A stretch of DNA of 64,000 bases from Opitutaceae bacterium (GCA_028688225.1 JAQTYQ010000014.1:29971-93970); one strand, 5' to 3'; shown: positions 35,080 through 44,102, numbered from the stretch's first letter. Notes: a model not told the origin generated them from the sequence alone. Made by a program: numbers and translations.

Positions 35080-36033
35080 TCAGGCGTTGATCGCCGTGGG
35101 CAGCGGCGCCGGTTCTCCGTTGACCGCGGGTTGCCCAGCCGGCTCGACAGCGACTTCCGCGGCATAGCCAAAGGTCAGGGTAATTTCCTCGGCAATGGCG
35201 GCCTTGTCCTGCCCCACGCGAATGATGCCCTCAAAAGTGGCCAGCGGGGCTTTCAATCGTTTGGGCTTGATGGTCAGGCTGAGCACATCGCCCGGCTTGC
35301 ACATGCGGTGGCAGCGCACGCCCTCACAAGAGGTAAAGAAAATAGTCTGCGGGCTCACCACCTTGCCCGGCTCACCGGCTCCGCCTTCAAGCAGAAACAG
35401 CAGGGCCAGCTGGCCGAGCGATTCCAGCATGATGGAAGCGGGCATCACCGGGTTGTCCTTGAAGTGCCCCTGGAGAAAAAATTCCTGGCCGCTGATTCGG
35501 TATTTGGCGCTGGCTCCCTGGGAACCGACTGAAGCTTCGTTGAGGAACAGGAACGGAGGCTGGATCGGCATGACCGACACGATCTGCTCGATGGGCAGGA
35601 ACTTCGTCGGCTTCGGCAGCGGCAGCCCCCGCACCTTGCATTCGATGAACTGTTTGACGTCGCCCAGCGTGCGCAAGTAGCGCAATTCCTCGTTGTTGAT
35701 GGACATCTGCAGCACGTCCTCGACGAGAATGACGATTTCCATCATCGTCAGCGAATCGATCCCCAAATCCTCGATCAGCCGCAGATCATCATCCGGATCC
35801 TTGAGTTTGGTGCGCAGATCGGGCTCTACGTACCGCTCGATGATGCCCAGCACAATGGCCGACAGATGCTCCGTGTTGCCGGTTTTGCGAAACTGACATG
35901 CCGCCTCGTACGTGGAAGCAGAGCAGCGCTTCAGAGCCTCGCGCAGATACGCATCATCCTCAGGAGTAAACGGTTTCGGGGATCCTGGGAAAGGTTTGGC
36001 GCTTCCCGAGCTTGGATTAGCACTTTGGGCCAT
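35080..36033 (-). CDS. Acyl carrier protein fused to a FabZ/FabA-like dehydratase
   Basis: A 317-residue two-domain protein. An ACP domain (about 55-135) has the phosphopantetheine Ser in LIEDLGIDSLTMMEIVILVED. A hotdog dehydratase domain (about 140-300) has QGHFKDNPVMPASIMLESLGQLALLFLLE, the FabZ-like PVMP segment with its preceding His. The N-terminus is Ser/Pro-rich. The fusion would keep the acyl chain tethered during dehydration. It starts the minus-strand operon with ketosynthase, SDR and glycosyltransferase; a 160-bp gap with a GC-rich dyad (near 35003-35036) precedes the ketosynthase. Confidence 0.78.
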   Translation of the reverse strand: MAQSANPSSGSAKPFPGSPKPFTPEDDAYLREALKRCSASTYEAACQFRKTGNTEHLSAIVLGIIERYVEPDLRTKLKDPDDDLRLIEDLGIDSLTMMEIVILVEDVLQMSINNEELRYLRTLGDVKQFIECKVRGLPLPKPTKFLPIEQIVSVMPIQPPFLFLNEASVGSQGASAKYRISGQEFFLQGHFKDNPVMPASIMLESLGQLALLFLLEGGAGEPGKVVSPQTIFFTSCEGVRCHRMCKPGDVLSLTIKPKRLKAPLATFEGIIRVGQDKAAIAEEITLTFGYAAEVAVEPAGQPAVNGEPAPLPTAINA

Positions 36034-36318
36034 GTGGGAAATCGTATGTTATGGCTGCTTTATTTGTAAACTTTAATATTCGCCACAAGTGGCGTCATCG
36101 AAGGCTTGTTCGATGCAAACATATGCGATACGGCGTCAGGCAAAAGTAAGCTGTCTCTCGAAAAAGTTCCAAGCAAGTAGCAAGTAATAAGCCAATGAAC
36201 CGGTCATTTGGCAATCAGGGTTTTCCCCCACCCTCTTGAACACGGCGAGCATCAGTATCCGTTTGCATGGGCCCGTTGGCATACCATAAGGGTGCTGATC
36301 TTGCCTGCCGACCCAATC
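36034..36318. promoter_or_regulatory. AT-rich divergent promoter region with two dyads
   Basis: About 285 bp between the ACP-dehydratase gene (minus) and the GT4 gene (plus). It is clearly AT-richer than its surroundings. CGCCAC-AA-GTGGCG (36081-36094) and CATCGAA-6-TTCGATG (36096-36115) are inverted repeats, good candidates for operators controlling either direction. GC content rises again from about 36220. Confidence 0.45.
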
Positions 36319-37530
36319 ATGGCCCCGCGTTTAGCAGACGGTCTCAGACCCACTGGGAGCCGTCGGCCGCCCGTGTTCCTGATCACCCACGAATTTCATC
36401 CCCGGCACGGCGGCATCGCAACTTTTGCCGAGGAAATGGCGCGGGCCGTGGCCGGCCTCGGTCATGACACCGAGGTTTGGGCCCAGGCGGCCCCCCCCGG
36501 CACGATCGAAAAGCCCTGGCCCTTCCGCCTGCGCCGGCTGCCCTTGAAAGGCACGCACGATCTCGCCTGCATGATTCGCCTGGCCCGCGAATTCATCGCG
36601 CATCGTCGGCAGCTGCGTCATGCCACCGTCTATCTGCCGGAGCCCGGACCCATCCAGGCCATGCTGCTGCTGCAATTGATTCCGGGTTTCCGCCCCCCCC
36701 AGCTGTTCCTCACTTTTCATGGATCCGAGATCTTGAAGTTTCATCGTCATCCGCTGAAGCGCTGCCTCGCCCGCCGACTCATCCGCCACGCCGACTGCAT
36801 CAGCGTGCTGACCGGCTATACCCACCGGCTTCTTTGCCAGCATTTCCCTGAAGCCGCCGTCAAAACGCTCCTGACGCCCGGTGCGCTCCGGACCGACCTG
36901 GCGTTTCCGTCCGCGGCCGGGAAAAAGGACCCTCGCGATCGAATGGTGATCCTCACGGTCGGGCGCCTCCATCCTCGCAAGGGCCAGTTGTGCATCATCG
37001 AAGCCCTGCAGACACTGCCCGCCGCCCAGCGGACGCATCTCGAATACTGGCTGGCGGGCGACACCAGCAAGAAAAGCTACGAACGACGTCTGCGTGATGC
37101 TGCGGAGCGCTCGGGCCTGGTCGTGCGGTTCCTCGGCAGCGTGCCCGATGCCGAACTCGGGCACCTTTACGCCCAAGCCGACATCTTCGCCATGACGAGC
37201 ACTGAATACCGGCACAGCGTGGAAGGCTTCGGGCTCGTCTATCTCGAGGCCGCGGCCCACGGACTGCCCGTGGTCGCCCATGCGGTTGGAGGCGTGCCGG
37301 AGGCGGTGGCGGACGGCATGACCGGCCTGCTCGTCCCTCCCTCCGACCGGGCGGGGCTGGCCGCGGCTTTCAGCCGGTTGATTGAAAATCCGGAGCTACG
37401 CCATAAAATGGGAGCCGCCGGTCGGGAATGGGCGCGCCGCAACAACTGGACGCGTTCAGCGGCACTGCTGTTCAGCGACCAGGCCGGCGCGGGCGCTGAC
37501 CGCAGCACCCTTGTGCCGTCCGATCACTGA
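36319..37530 (+). CDS. GT4-family glycosyltransferase
   Basis: About 403 residues with two Rossmann domains. The N-terminal VFLITHEFHPRHGGIATFAEEMARAV is the GT4 acceptor-side start, and FLTFHGSEILKFHRHPLK follows. The C-terminal ILTVGRLHPRKGQLCIIEAL, FLGSVPDAELGHLYAQADIFAM and EGFGLVYLEAAAHGLPVVAHAVGGVPEAV contain the E-x7-E nucleotide-sugar motif. The acceptor is unknown. Start ATG 36319 is chosen; GTG 36292 or a longer frame from 36208 are possible. It is divergent from the lipid-synthase-like operon, so it may act on its product. Confidence 0.85.
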   Translation: MAPRLADGLRPTGSRRPPVFLITHEFHPRHGGIATFAEEMARAVAGLGHDTEVWAQAAPPGTIEKPWPFRLRRLPLKGTHDLACMIRLAREFIAHRRQLRHATVYLPEPGPIQAMLLLQLIPGFRPPQLFLTFHGSEILKFHRHPLKRCLARRLIRHADCISVLTGYTHRLLCQHFPEAAVKTLLTPGALRTDLAFPSAAGKKDPRDRMVILTVGRLHPRKGQLCIIEALQTLPAAQRTHLEYWLAGDTSKKSYERRLRDAAERSGLVVRFLGSVPDAELGHLYAQADIFAMTSTEYRHSVEGFGLVYLEAAAHGLPVVAHAVGGVPEAVADGMTGLLVPPSDRAGLAAAFSRLIENPELRHKMGAAGREWARRNNWTRSAALLFSDQAGAGADRSTLVPSDH

Positions 37531-37551
37531 CCGCGAATTACCATTGCCGAC

Positions 37552-37953
37552 ATGATCCAATCCCGCGTTCAAGTCACCGTTCGCTATGCCGAGACCGACA
37601 TGATGGGCATCGTGTATCATGGCAGCTACCTGCCCTGGTTTGAAGTCGGCCGCACCACCCTGCTCAAAGAACACGGTCTTCCCTACCGCGAACTGGAGGC
37701 GGCGGGCTACCGGCTGCCTGTGCTCGAGGTGGGCGTCAAGTATCTCAAGCCGGCGTTTTACGACGACACGCTGACCATTGTGACCACGCTGGACGAAAAG
37801 CCGCTCCTGCGCATCCAGCTGGCCTACGAGGTCCGTCGTGGCGACGAGCTTCTGGCCACCGGCCATACCGTGCATGCCTTCATCGACCGCGAAGGCCGGC
37901 CGGTGCGGCCTCCGGCGCACTTCACCCGGCGGATGAACGAGCTGCTCCCGTAG
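37552..37953 (+). CDS. YbgC/4-hydroxybenzoyl-CoA thioesterase-family acyl-CoA thioesterase
   Basis: A 133-residue hotdog protein. RYAETDMMGIVYHGSYLPWFEVGRTTLL is the family signature with the catalytic Asp (E-T-D), and VLEVGVKYLKPAFYDDTLTI follows. It hydrolyses acyl-CoA or acyl-ACP, specificity unknown. It follows the GT4 gene by 21 bp. Its 3' end overlaps the queG 3' end tail-to-tail by 32 bp (37922-37953). Confidence 0.88.
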   Translation: MIQSRVQVTVRYAETDMMGIVYHGSYLPWFEVGRTTLLKEHGLPYRELEAAGYRLPVLEVGVKYLKPAFYDDTLTIVTTLDEKPLLRIQLAYEVRRGDELLATGHTVHAFIDREGRPVRPPAHFTRRMNELLP

Positions 37954-39133
37954 CCCCGGTCTCCGCCGTCCATGCGGTATGCTCCGCCAGCACCGCCGGA
38001 TCGGTTTCCTCCTCCCGCGCCGCGGCCAGCAGTTGCGGCGCCGCGGCGCCCGCGATGCGGTGCACCGCCCAGACCGCATGCGCGCGCACCATCGGGGCGG
38101 CGTGGGCGGCCAGCCGGATCAGCGGTGCGACCAACTCATGCCCGGCGTCCGTCCCGGCCGCGACATTGCCCGCCACCACGCAGGCATTGCGCAGCAAGCC
38201 GGGCAGCTTGAGCCGCTTGATCGGCGTGCGCCGGAATACCTCGGCAAAGCGCGCCGGTGTCAGTTCAAGGATCTCCTTGAGGCTCAGCGCGGCGATTCCC
38301 TCCCGCGCCGCCAGCAGCATGCGCCGTCCCTCCCGCGCGAAACGGTTCCACGGGCAGACTTCGAGGCAAATGTCACAACCGTAGATGTGACGACCGATGC
38401 CCGGCCGCAATTCGCGCGGGATAATGCCTTGGTTCTCGATCGTCTGGTAGGAGATGCATCGGCGCGCGTCGACCAACCCCGGGGACGGAATCGCCTCGGT
38501 CGGGCATGCCTCCAGGCACCGGGTGCACTTGCCGCACAGCAGGCCGATCCGGCTTTCGGTTTTGGCTTCCCCGCTTTGCCTCCGCAGCGGCGCGTCGGCT
38601 TCGAATTCCACGCGGGTGAGGATCGTTGCGAGCAACAGCCAGTTTCCAAACCGTCGCGAGATCAGCATGCCGTTTTTGCCCAGAAACCCGAGTCCCGCCC
38701 GCTCCGCCCAGCCGCGTTCCAGCACCGGCCCGGTGTCGACATAGTAGCGATAATCGGCCCCGCCGGCGCCGTAGAGTTCCTCCAGCGTTTTCCCGGCGGC
38801 AACCAACGCCGGCTTCAATGTGTCGTGGTAATCCTCATAGAGAGCGTATCTCGCCCAGCGGGGAGCTTCTGCTTTCAGGCCCGGGGCCCCGGCTTCCCCT
38901 CCCGGCCAGTAATTGGCCCCCAGCGCGATGACCGAACGCACTCCCGGCAGCACCAGTCCGGGATCAAGCCGCTTCACGGCCGTCCGCTCCATCCACGCCA
39001 TGTCGGCATGAAACCCCCATGCCAGCCAGTGGCGCAGGTCCTCGGCGGGCACGGCTTCCACCCGCGCGAACCGCACCTCATCGAAGCCGAGCGCCGCAAG
39101 CCGCCGCCGCAATTCCTCCTGCCGCGCGTTCAT
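37922..39133 (-). CDS. queG: Epoxyqueuosine reductase
   Basis: A 403-residue cobalamin and iron-sulfur enzyme for the last step of queuosine synthesis in tRNA. Two ferredoxin-type clusters are visible: CGKCTRCLEACPTEAI and CDICLEVCPWNRFAREG. The N-terminal MDAMAW-like segment (FHADMAWMERTAVKRLDP) and GLGFLGKNGMLI are family-typical. The C-terminal extension (about 300-403) contains HEAT-like alanine-rich repeats, as in other long QueG proteins. It lies upstream of nothing obviously related; aroK follows on the same strand 35 bp upstream. Confidence 0.92.
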   Translation of the reverse strand: MNARQEELRRRLAALGFDEVRFARVEAVPAEDLRHWLAWGFHADMAWMERTAVKRLDPGLVLPGVRSVIALGANYWPGGEAGAPGLKAEAPRWARYALYEDYHDTLKPALVAAGKTLEELYGAGGADYRYYVDTGPVLERGWAERAGLGFLGKNGMLISRRFGNWLLLATILTRVEFEADAPLRRQSGEAKTESRIGLLCGKCTRCLEACPTEAIPSPGLVDARRCISYQTIENQGIIPRELRPGIGRHIYGCDICLEVCPWNRFAREGRRMLLAAREGIAALSLKEILELTPARFAEVFRRTPIKRLKLPGLLRNACVVAGNVAAGTDAGHELVAPLIRLAAHAAPMVRAHAVWAVHRIAGAAAPQLLAAAREEETDPAVLAEHTAWTAETGATGAARSSAG

Positions 39134-39167
39134 GGCACAACTCGCCCGGCCGTCGCGCCCGATGCCC

Positions 39168-39770
39168 TCACCGCCCGGCCGGCTTGGCTCCCGCCGGCCG
39201 GTCGGTTTTCACTGGTGCCGGCATGGCGCCGTGTTTTCGTTCCCAGTCCCGGGCCTCGCGCCGGTAGGCGCGCAGCACGTGCAACACGATGTCATGCAGC
39301 GGACGGAAATCCGTGAGGATCACCGTGCCGGCGCGCCTGTAGATCTCCTCGCGGTCGGCGTAAAGCTGGCGGATGCGCGCCTCCGGGTCCTCGACATTGA
39401 GCAACGGCCGGGTTCGCGTTGGCGCCGTGCGCTGGAGAATCGTTTCGAGGGTTGCATGCAGGCAGATGACCACGCCCTTCGTGCGCAGCAAATCGAGCAT
39501 GCCCGGCTGCACGACCAGCCCGCCGCCGCAAGCCACGACGGTCCGCTGGGCCGGATGGCCGCTTTCGACAAAATTTCGCTCCAGGGCGCGGAAAGCCGCC
39601 TCCCCTTCCTCCGCAAAGATCTGCGCCACGGTCCGGCCCTGCCTCCGCTCGATTTCGTAGTCGCTGTCCACCGCCTGGAAACCGAGCCTGAGCGCCACGC
39701 CGCGGCCGACGGTCGTCTTGCCCGTGCCCATGAAGCCCACGAGGTAGAGATTGGCGGCCGGTTCCGACAT
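39168..39770 (-). CDS. aroK: Shikimate kinase
   Basis: A 200-residue P-loop kinase. LVGFMGTGKTTVGRGVALRLGF is the Walker A, DSDYEIERRQGRTV contains the shikimate-binding DxD, and VVACGGGLVV the GGG motif; RTRPLL is the lid region. It phosphorylates shikimate in chorismate synthesis. The C-terminal 25 residues are a basic Pro/Ala tail not typical of the family. It lies near queG but the two are not functionally linked. Confidence 0.93.
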   Translation of the reverse strand: MSEPAANLYLVGFMGTGKTTVGRGVALRLGFQAVDSDYEIERRQGRTVAQIFAEEGEAAFRALERNFVESGHPAQRTVVACGGGLVVQPGMLDLLRTKGVVICLHATLETILQRTAPTRTRPLLNVEDPEARIRQLYADREEIYRRAGTVILTDFRPLHDIVLHVLRAYRREARDWERKHGAMPAPVKTDRPAGAKPAGR

Positions 39771-39877
39771 GCCGCCAGCGAAACGGCTGCGCCGACCTAC
39801 TGCAAGACCTCGGTGGCCCGGCCGCCGCCTCCGGAAAAAAGCTTAGCTTCGGGCCGGGATTTTGCTTCCATGACCGC

Positions 39878-40972
39878 ATGTCCTCCCCATCCGCCTCCCC
39901 GGCGGCGGACCGCAACCGTCCGCCGGCCGCCCGCCAGGTTTTTGCCAGTGACAACACCGCCGGCATCTGCCCCGAGGCCTGGGCCGCCCTGGCCAAGGCC
40001 AACCGCGGCCGCCTGCCCTCCTACGGCAACGACGAATGGACTGTGCGCGCCTGCGACCTGCTCCGCACGGTGTTCGAGACCGATTGCGAGGTCTTTTTTG
40101 TCTTCAACGGCACCGCCGCCAACTCCCTCGCCCTTGCCTCGCTCTGCCAGAGCTATCACAGCGTCATCTGCCATGACTACGCGCATGTCGAGACCGACGA
40201 ATGCGGCGCGCCCGAGTTTTTCTCCAACGGCACCAAGATCCTCGTCGCCACCGGCCCGAACGGCAAACTCGACCCCGCGCAGGTCGAGCGGGTGATCTGC
40301 AAGCGCACCGACATCCATTATCCGAAGCCGCGCGTGCTTTCGCTCACCCAATCCACCGAGTGGGGCACGGTCTACACCGTCGACGAGCTCAAGGCGCTCA
40401 CCGGCCTCGCGCGGCAGCACGGCCTCGCGGTGCACATGGACGGTGCGCGCTTCGCCAACGCCGCCGCCACCCTGGCCGGCCGCGGCTGCGCCCCCGCCGA
40501 TTTCACCTGGCGCGCCGGCGTCGACGTGCTCTGCTTCGGCGGCACCAAGAACGGCATGAACATGACTGAGGCCGTGGTCTTCTTCAACCGGCAGCTCGCC
40601 CGCGAATTCGACTACCGTTGCAAACAGGCCGGCCAGCTGGCCTCGAAGATGCGCTTCCTCAGCGCCCAGTGGGTCGGCCTGCTGCAGGATGGCGCCTGGC
40701 TGCGCCATGCCGCGCACGCCAACGCCATGACGCAGAAGCTCGCCGCCGCGCTGCGCCGGATCCCCCGGGTGAGGATCCTCGTCGAACCCGAGGTCAACGC
40801 GCTCTTCGCCGGCATGCCGCCCGCCGTGGCCGAGGCGATGCACGCCCGCGGCTGGCACTTCTACAACTTCATCGGCGCCCACGGCTACCGTCTCATGTGC
40901 TCGTGGGACACCCGGGAAGCCGACCTGGATGCCTTTGTCGCCGACCTCACCGCCGCCTGCGCAAAGGTCTGA
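39878..40972 (+). CDS. ltaE: Low-specificity L-threonine aldolase-like PLP enzyme
   Basis: A 364-residue fold-type I PLP enzyme. FASDNTAGICPEAWAAL starts the catalytic domain, VFNGTAANSLALASL binds the cofactor phosphate, VHMDGARFANAAATL holds the PLP Asp, and LCFGGTKNGMNMTEAVVF contains the Schiff-base Lys. It should cleave L-threonine or allo-threonine to glycine and acetaldehyde. A Pro/Ser-rich N-terminal extension of about 20 residues precedes the fold. It is divergent from aroK. Confidence 0.87.
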   Translation: MSSPSASPAADRNRPPAARQVFASDNTAGICPEAWAALAKANRGRLPSYGNDEWTVRACDLLRTVFETDCEVFFVFNGTAANSLALASLCQSYHSVICHDYAHVETDECGAPEFFSNGTKILVATGPNGKLDPAQVERVICKRTDIHYPKPRVLSLTQSTEWGTVYTVDELKALTGLARQHGLAVHMDGARFANAAATLAGRGCAPADFTWRAGVDVLCFGGTKNGMNMTEAVVFFNRQLAREFDYRCKQAGQLASKMRFLSAQWVGLLQDGAWLRHAAHANAMTQKLAAALRRIPRVRILVEPEVNALFAGMPPAVAEAMHARGWHFYNFIGAHGYRLMCSWDTREADLDAFVADLTAACAKV

Positions 40973-41018
40973 ACCACCACCTGGGAACATCAAGCGCCCA
41001 TAGGAAAAGATCTCGGAT

Positions 41019-41043
41019 GTTTGTAACGTAATACGTTACAAAC
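41019..41043. promoter_or_regulatory. 25-bp palindrome in the ltaE-hemB intergenic region
   Basis: GTTTGTAACGTA (41019-41030) and TACGTTACAAAC (41032-41043) are exact inverted arms around a single A. A one-base centre argues for a protein-binding dyad rather than an RNA hairpin. The 248-bp gap (40973-41220) between convergent ltaE and hemB has no gene and is AT-rich in parts. The GTAAC...GTTAC half sites echo the 16459-16496 palindrome. Confidence 0.45.
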
Positions 41044-41220
41044 GCCAAAAACTGCTGCCACAGAGATGAGCTTGGCGTCGCTCAGCCCGACGTTTCCGCC
41101 GGATCCTCATCCGGTCCGCCCAGATTCAATGTCGCTAACAGTTGACATAGTCATCCTGCGAACGTGCTGGACGACCTTCTGTAGAAAGAAATGCTCCTCC
41201 CCTCCGATGCGGTCATGTGT

Positions 41221-42234
41221 TCAGCCGGCCAGTTCCGCCGCCATGTCCCTGGCGAAGTACGTCAGGATCATGTCGGCGCCGGCGCGCTTGATCGCCAGCA
41301 GCGATTCGCGGCGGCAGCGCTCCAGTTCGAGCCAGCCCAGCTTCGCCGCGGCGTGCAATTGCGCGTACTCGCCGGAAACCTGGTAGGCGGCCACCGGCTT
41401 GTTCGTGGCGTTGCGCACCTCGCGGATGATGTCGAGATACGGACCGGCCGGCTTGACCATGAGAATGTCGGCACCTTCCTGCTCATCGAGGGCGATCTCG
41501 ATCAGGGCCTCGCGGCGGTTGGCGGGATTGAGCTGGTAGGTGGCTTTGCTCAGCCCATGGGTGCCCGCCGCCTTGGCGCTGCCCACCGCGTCCCGGAACG
41601 GCCCGTAGTAAGCCGAAGCGAACTTCGCCGAGTATGCCATGATGCCCGTGTGGGTGAAACCCGCCGTGTCCAGTGCACAGCGGATGGCGCCGATGCGACC
41701 ATCCATCATATCCGAGGGCGCCACGAGATCGACGCCGGCCCGGGCATGCAGCACCGCCATCCGGCGGAGAATGCCGACCGTGCGGTCGTTGTCCACGTCC
41801 CGGCCATCGGCTGTGAGCACACCGTCGTGGCCGTGGGTCGTGTAGGGATCGAGCGCGATATCGGTCATGACCGTCAGCTCCGGCACGGCTTTCTTCACCG
41901 TGCGCACCGCCCGGAGCACCAGCGCGTCCTCGCGCAGGGCGATGGAGCCCTCGGCATCCTTGAGCTTCGGGTCGATCGAGGGAAACAGCGCCACCGCCGG
42001 CACGCCCAGCTTGTGCAGGGCCCGGCATTCCTTCGCGAGGTCGGCGAGGTTGAGGCGGAACACGCCGGGCATCGAGGGCACGGCTTCCGGCCCGCCCCGG
42101 CCGTCGATCACGAACAACGGCGCGATGAAGTCCTGCGGACGCAGCACTGTCTCCTCGGCCAACGCACGCAGGCTGGCGGTGCGGCGCAGCCGCCGCGGAC
42201 GGTGGGTCAAATCCAACTTGAAGTTTTCGGGCAT
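41221..42234 (-). CDS. hemB: Delta-aminolevulinic acid dehydratase (porphobilinogen synthase)
   Basis: A 337-residue enzyme forming porphobilinogen in heme synthesis. Active-site lysines are in YSAKFASAYYGPFR and MVKPAGPYLDII. The metal site reads TDIALDPYTTHGHDGVL, with Asp in place of the Cys residues of Zn enzymes, so it belongs to the Asp-rich, Mg-type class. I use ATG 42234; GTG 42240 would add two residues. HemH (ferrochelatase) is at 59909-60979; the intervening hem genes are elsewhere. Confidence 0.93.
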   Translation of the reverse strand: MPENFKLDLTHRPRRLRRTASLRALAEETVLRPQDFIAPLFVIDGRGGPEAVPSMPGVFRLNLADLAKECRALHKLGVPAVALFPSIDPKLKDAEGSIALREDALVLRAVRTVKKAVPELTVMTDIALDPYTTHGHDGVLTADGRDVDNDRTVGILRRMAVLHARAGVDLVAPSDMMDGRIGAIRCALDTAGFTHTGIMAYSAKFASAYYGPFRDAVGSAKAAGTHGLSKATYQLNPANRREALIEIALDEQEGADILMVKPAGPYLDIIREVRNATNKPVAAYQVSGEYAQLHAAAKLGWLELERCRRESLLAIKRAGADMILTYFARDMAAELAG

Positions 42235-42255
42235 AGACACGTGGGAGTAAGAGAG

Positions 42256-42294
42256 TTAACCACTAATCCCCGCTAATTCACGCTAATCTTAAAA
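42256..42294 (+). repeat. 'CTAATCCCCGCTAATTC'-type intergenic repeat
   Basis: Between hemB and cysS (divergent) the sequence ACCACTAATCCCCGCTAATT continues as CACGCTAATCTT, a CTAAT/CGCTAAT-periodic element. It is a different family from those at 2401, 4591 and 4651 but has the same low-complexity, spelled-out style. The gap also has to contain both promoters. Confidence 0.5.
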
Positions 42295-42354
42295 AAAGAT
42301 ATGGAAAGACCGGCATTTCTGGGCGCCAATTAACGGAGATAGCGTTAAAGTTCC

Positions 42355-43803
42355 ATGGCCATCCGACTTTATGACTCTCTGACCCGGGAGCTCCGCGAAC
42401 TGAAGCCCTCCCAGCCCGACGGCGTCTTCCGCATGTACTGCTGCGGACCAACCGTCTACGCCCCGGCGCACATTGGCAATTTCCGCACCTTCCTCGTCCA
42501 GGACGTGCTGCGCCGCCTGCTGGAACTGGAGTTCGGAGCAGGCAAGGTGAAGCACGTCCGGAACCTCACCGACGTCGACGATCGTACCATCGCCCAAGCC
42601 AAACGCGAAAAGCGCCCGCTGACGGAAATCACGAAGAAGTGGACCGACAAGTTTCACGACGACTGCCGTGCGCTCAACCTGCTGCTGCCGCACGTCGAGC
42701 CGACGGCCACCGGGCATATTGCCGAACAGGTCGCGATGATCAACGAGCTGCTGGCCAAAGGTCTCGCCTACGTCACGCCCAACGGCTCGGTATACTACAA
42801 AATCGCGGCGTTTCCGGGGTACGGCGCGCTTTCCCGCATCAAGGAGCGAGTGCTCAAGGCCACCGTCACCGGCGCGGACGACGACCACAAGGACGACGCC
42901 AGCGACTTTGCGCTCTGGAAGGCGTACAAGCCCGACGAGGATGGCGATGTCAGGTGGCCGGGACCACGCGGCGCGGCGGAGGGCCGGCCGGGCTGGCACA
43001 TCGAGTGCAGCGCCATGAGCCGGAAGCACCTCGGCGACACCATCGACCTGCACGCCGGCGGCGTCGATCTGCTTTTCCCGCACCACGAAAACGAGATCGC
43101 CCAGAGCGAAGGCTGCACCAACCACACCTTTTCACGCCACTGGTACCACAGCGAATTCCTGCTCGTCGACGGCAGGAAGATGAGCAAGAGCCTCGGCAAC
43201 CTCTACACTCTGGCCGACCTCAAGAAGATCATGGGACCGACTTTCAATCCGATCGCCGTTCGGTTTGCCCTCATGCAGGGCCATCCGCGGAAACAGCTTA
43301 ATTTCGTAACCGATTCGATGTTCGCCGCGGTTGAGGCGTTGTCTAGATTGACCACCAAGTACGATGTTCTAAAAACTTGGGCCAAAGCTCCGGATTCGAA
43401 GCCCCGTTCGCGCTCGAAACCTTCGGACCGCTTCGACGGTGTGATTGCCGCGCTCCAGAACGACCTGAACTTTCCAGAAGCTCTTGGTGTGCTTTTCGAG
43501 ATGGGAAGGCAGGAAGAGAGAAGAGATCCGGCTGGCGATCTCCTGGCCTTCGAACGCGCCGTGCGCGCACTAGGCCTAAAGCTAAGGTCCTCCATATCGC
43601 TTGAAGATGATCATCTGGCAGTCGACTTGGTAGAGGTGTTTTCAACCCCCACCGAAATCACTGCCCTCGCCGACAAGCGCTGGGCGGCGAGGCAGGCCAA
43701 GGACTTCGCCACCGCCGATGCGCTGCGTAAGGAGCTCGCCGCCGCCGGCTGGTCGATGCTCGACGGCAAGGACGGCTACAAACTGGAGCCGCTGAAAAAA
43801 TGA
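42355..43803 (+). CDS. cysS: Cysteinyl-tRNA synthetase
   Basis: A 482-residue class I synthetase. The HIGH-type motif is HIGN in CGPTVYAPAHIGNFRT, GWHIECSAMS and LDLHAGG-like DLHAGGVDLLFPHHENEIAQSE carry the Zn ligands, and KMSKS is in GRKMSKSLGN. The C-terminal anticodon region (from about residue 320) ends in ADALRKELAAAGWSMLDGKDGYKLEPLKK. The segment encoded by about 43300-43650 has an obviously lower GC content and rarer codons (CTA, TTG, AGA, AGG) than the rest, though the frame stays intact. Confidence 0.95.
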   Translation: MAIRLYDSLTRELRELKPSQPDGVFRMYCCGPTVYAPAHIGNFRTFLVQDVLRRLLELEFGAGKVKHVRNLTDVDDRTIAQAKREKRPLTEITKKWTDKFHDDCRALNLLLPHVEPTATGHIAEQVAMINELLAKGLAYVTPNGSVYYKIAAFPGYGALSRIKERVLKATVTGADDDHKDDASDFALWKAYKPDEDGDVRWPGPRGAAEGRPGWHIECSAMSRKHLGDTIDLHAGGVDLLFPHHENEIAQSEGCTNHTFSRHWYHSEFLLVDGRKMSKSLGNLYTLADLKKIMGPTFNPIAVRFALMQGHPRKQLNFVTDSMFAAVEALSRLTTKYDVLKTWAKAPDSKPRSRSKPSDRFDGVIAALQNDLNFPEALGVLFEMGRQEERRDPAGDLLAFERAVRALGLKLRSSISLEDDHLAVDLVEVFSTPTEITALADKRWAARQAKDFATADALRKELAAAGWSMLDGKDGYKLEPLKK

Positions 43804-43808
43804 GCCGG

Positions 43809-44024
43809 CTACGACGCCTTCCGCAGCGGCCGGATTTGGACGATATGCTCGGGATTGACCACGAGCGAGAACGGCCCGACATCCGGATAAACCACCAGAT
43901 CCTTCGTGTTGGGATGCATCTGCACGTGGTCGGGATGCGGCAGCACGTGTTTTTCCCCGCTCGATAACGTGATCTCCAGAGGAAAATCCTTCGCGGATAC
44001 CAGCAACCGCTCCAGCGATTTCAT
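43809..44024 (-). CDS. Small conserved-looking hypothetical protein
   Basis: A 71-residue basic/hydrophobic protein (MKSLERLLVSAKDFPLEITL...), probably a small all-beta domain judging by alternating strands (EITLSSGEKHVLPHPDHVQM, LVVYPDVGPFSLVV). It has no catalytic motif. Its coding strand is opposite to cysS and thrS, and its start codon lies about 80 bp from the thrS start. I cannot assign a family; similar small proteins seem to occur in Verrucomicrobiota. Confidence 0.55.
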   Translation of the reverse strand: MKSLERLLVSAKDFPLEITLSSGEKHVLPHPDHVQMHPNTKDLVVYPDVGPFSLVVNPEHIVQIRPLRKAS

Positions 44025-44102
44025 ACTCCGGAGCGTGTGCCATTTTAGGGCAGATGCAAGCTGCCATTTTTACGATAATTAGAATTTAGCCACTCCTTAC
44101 CC

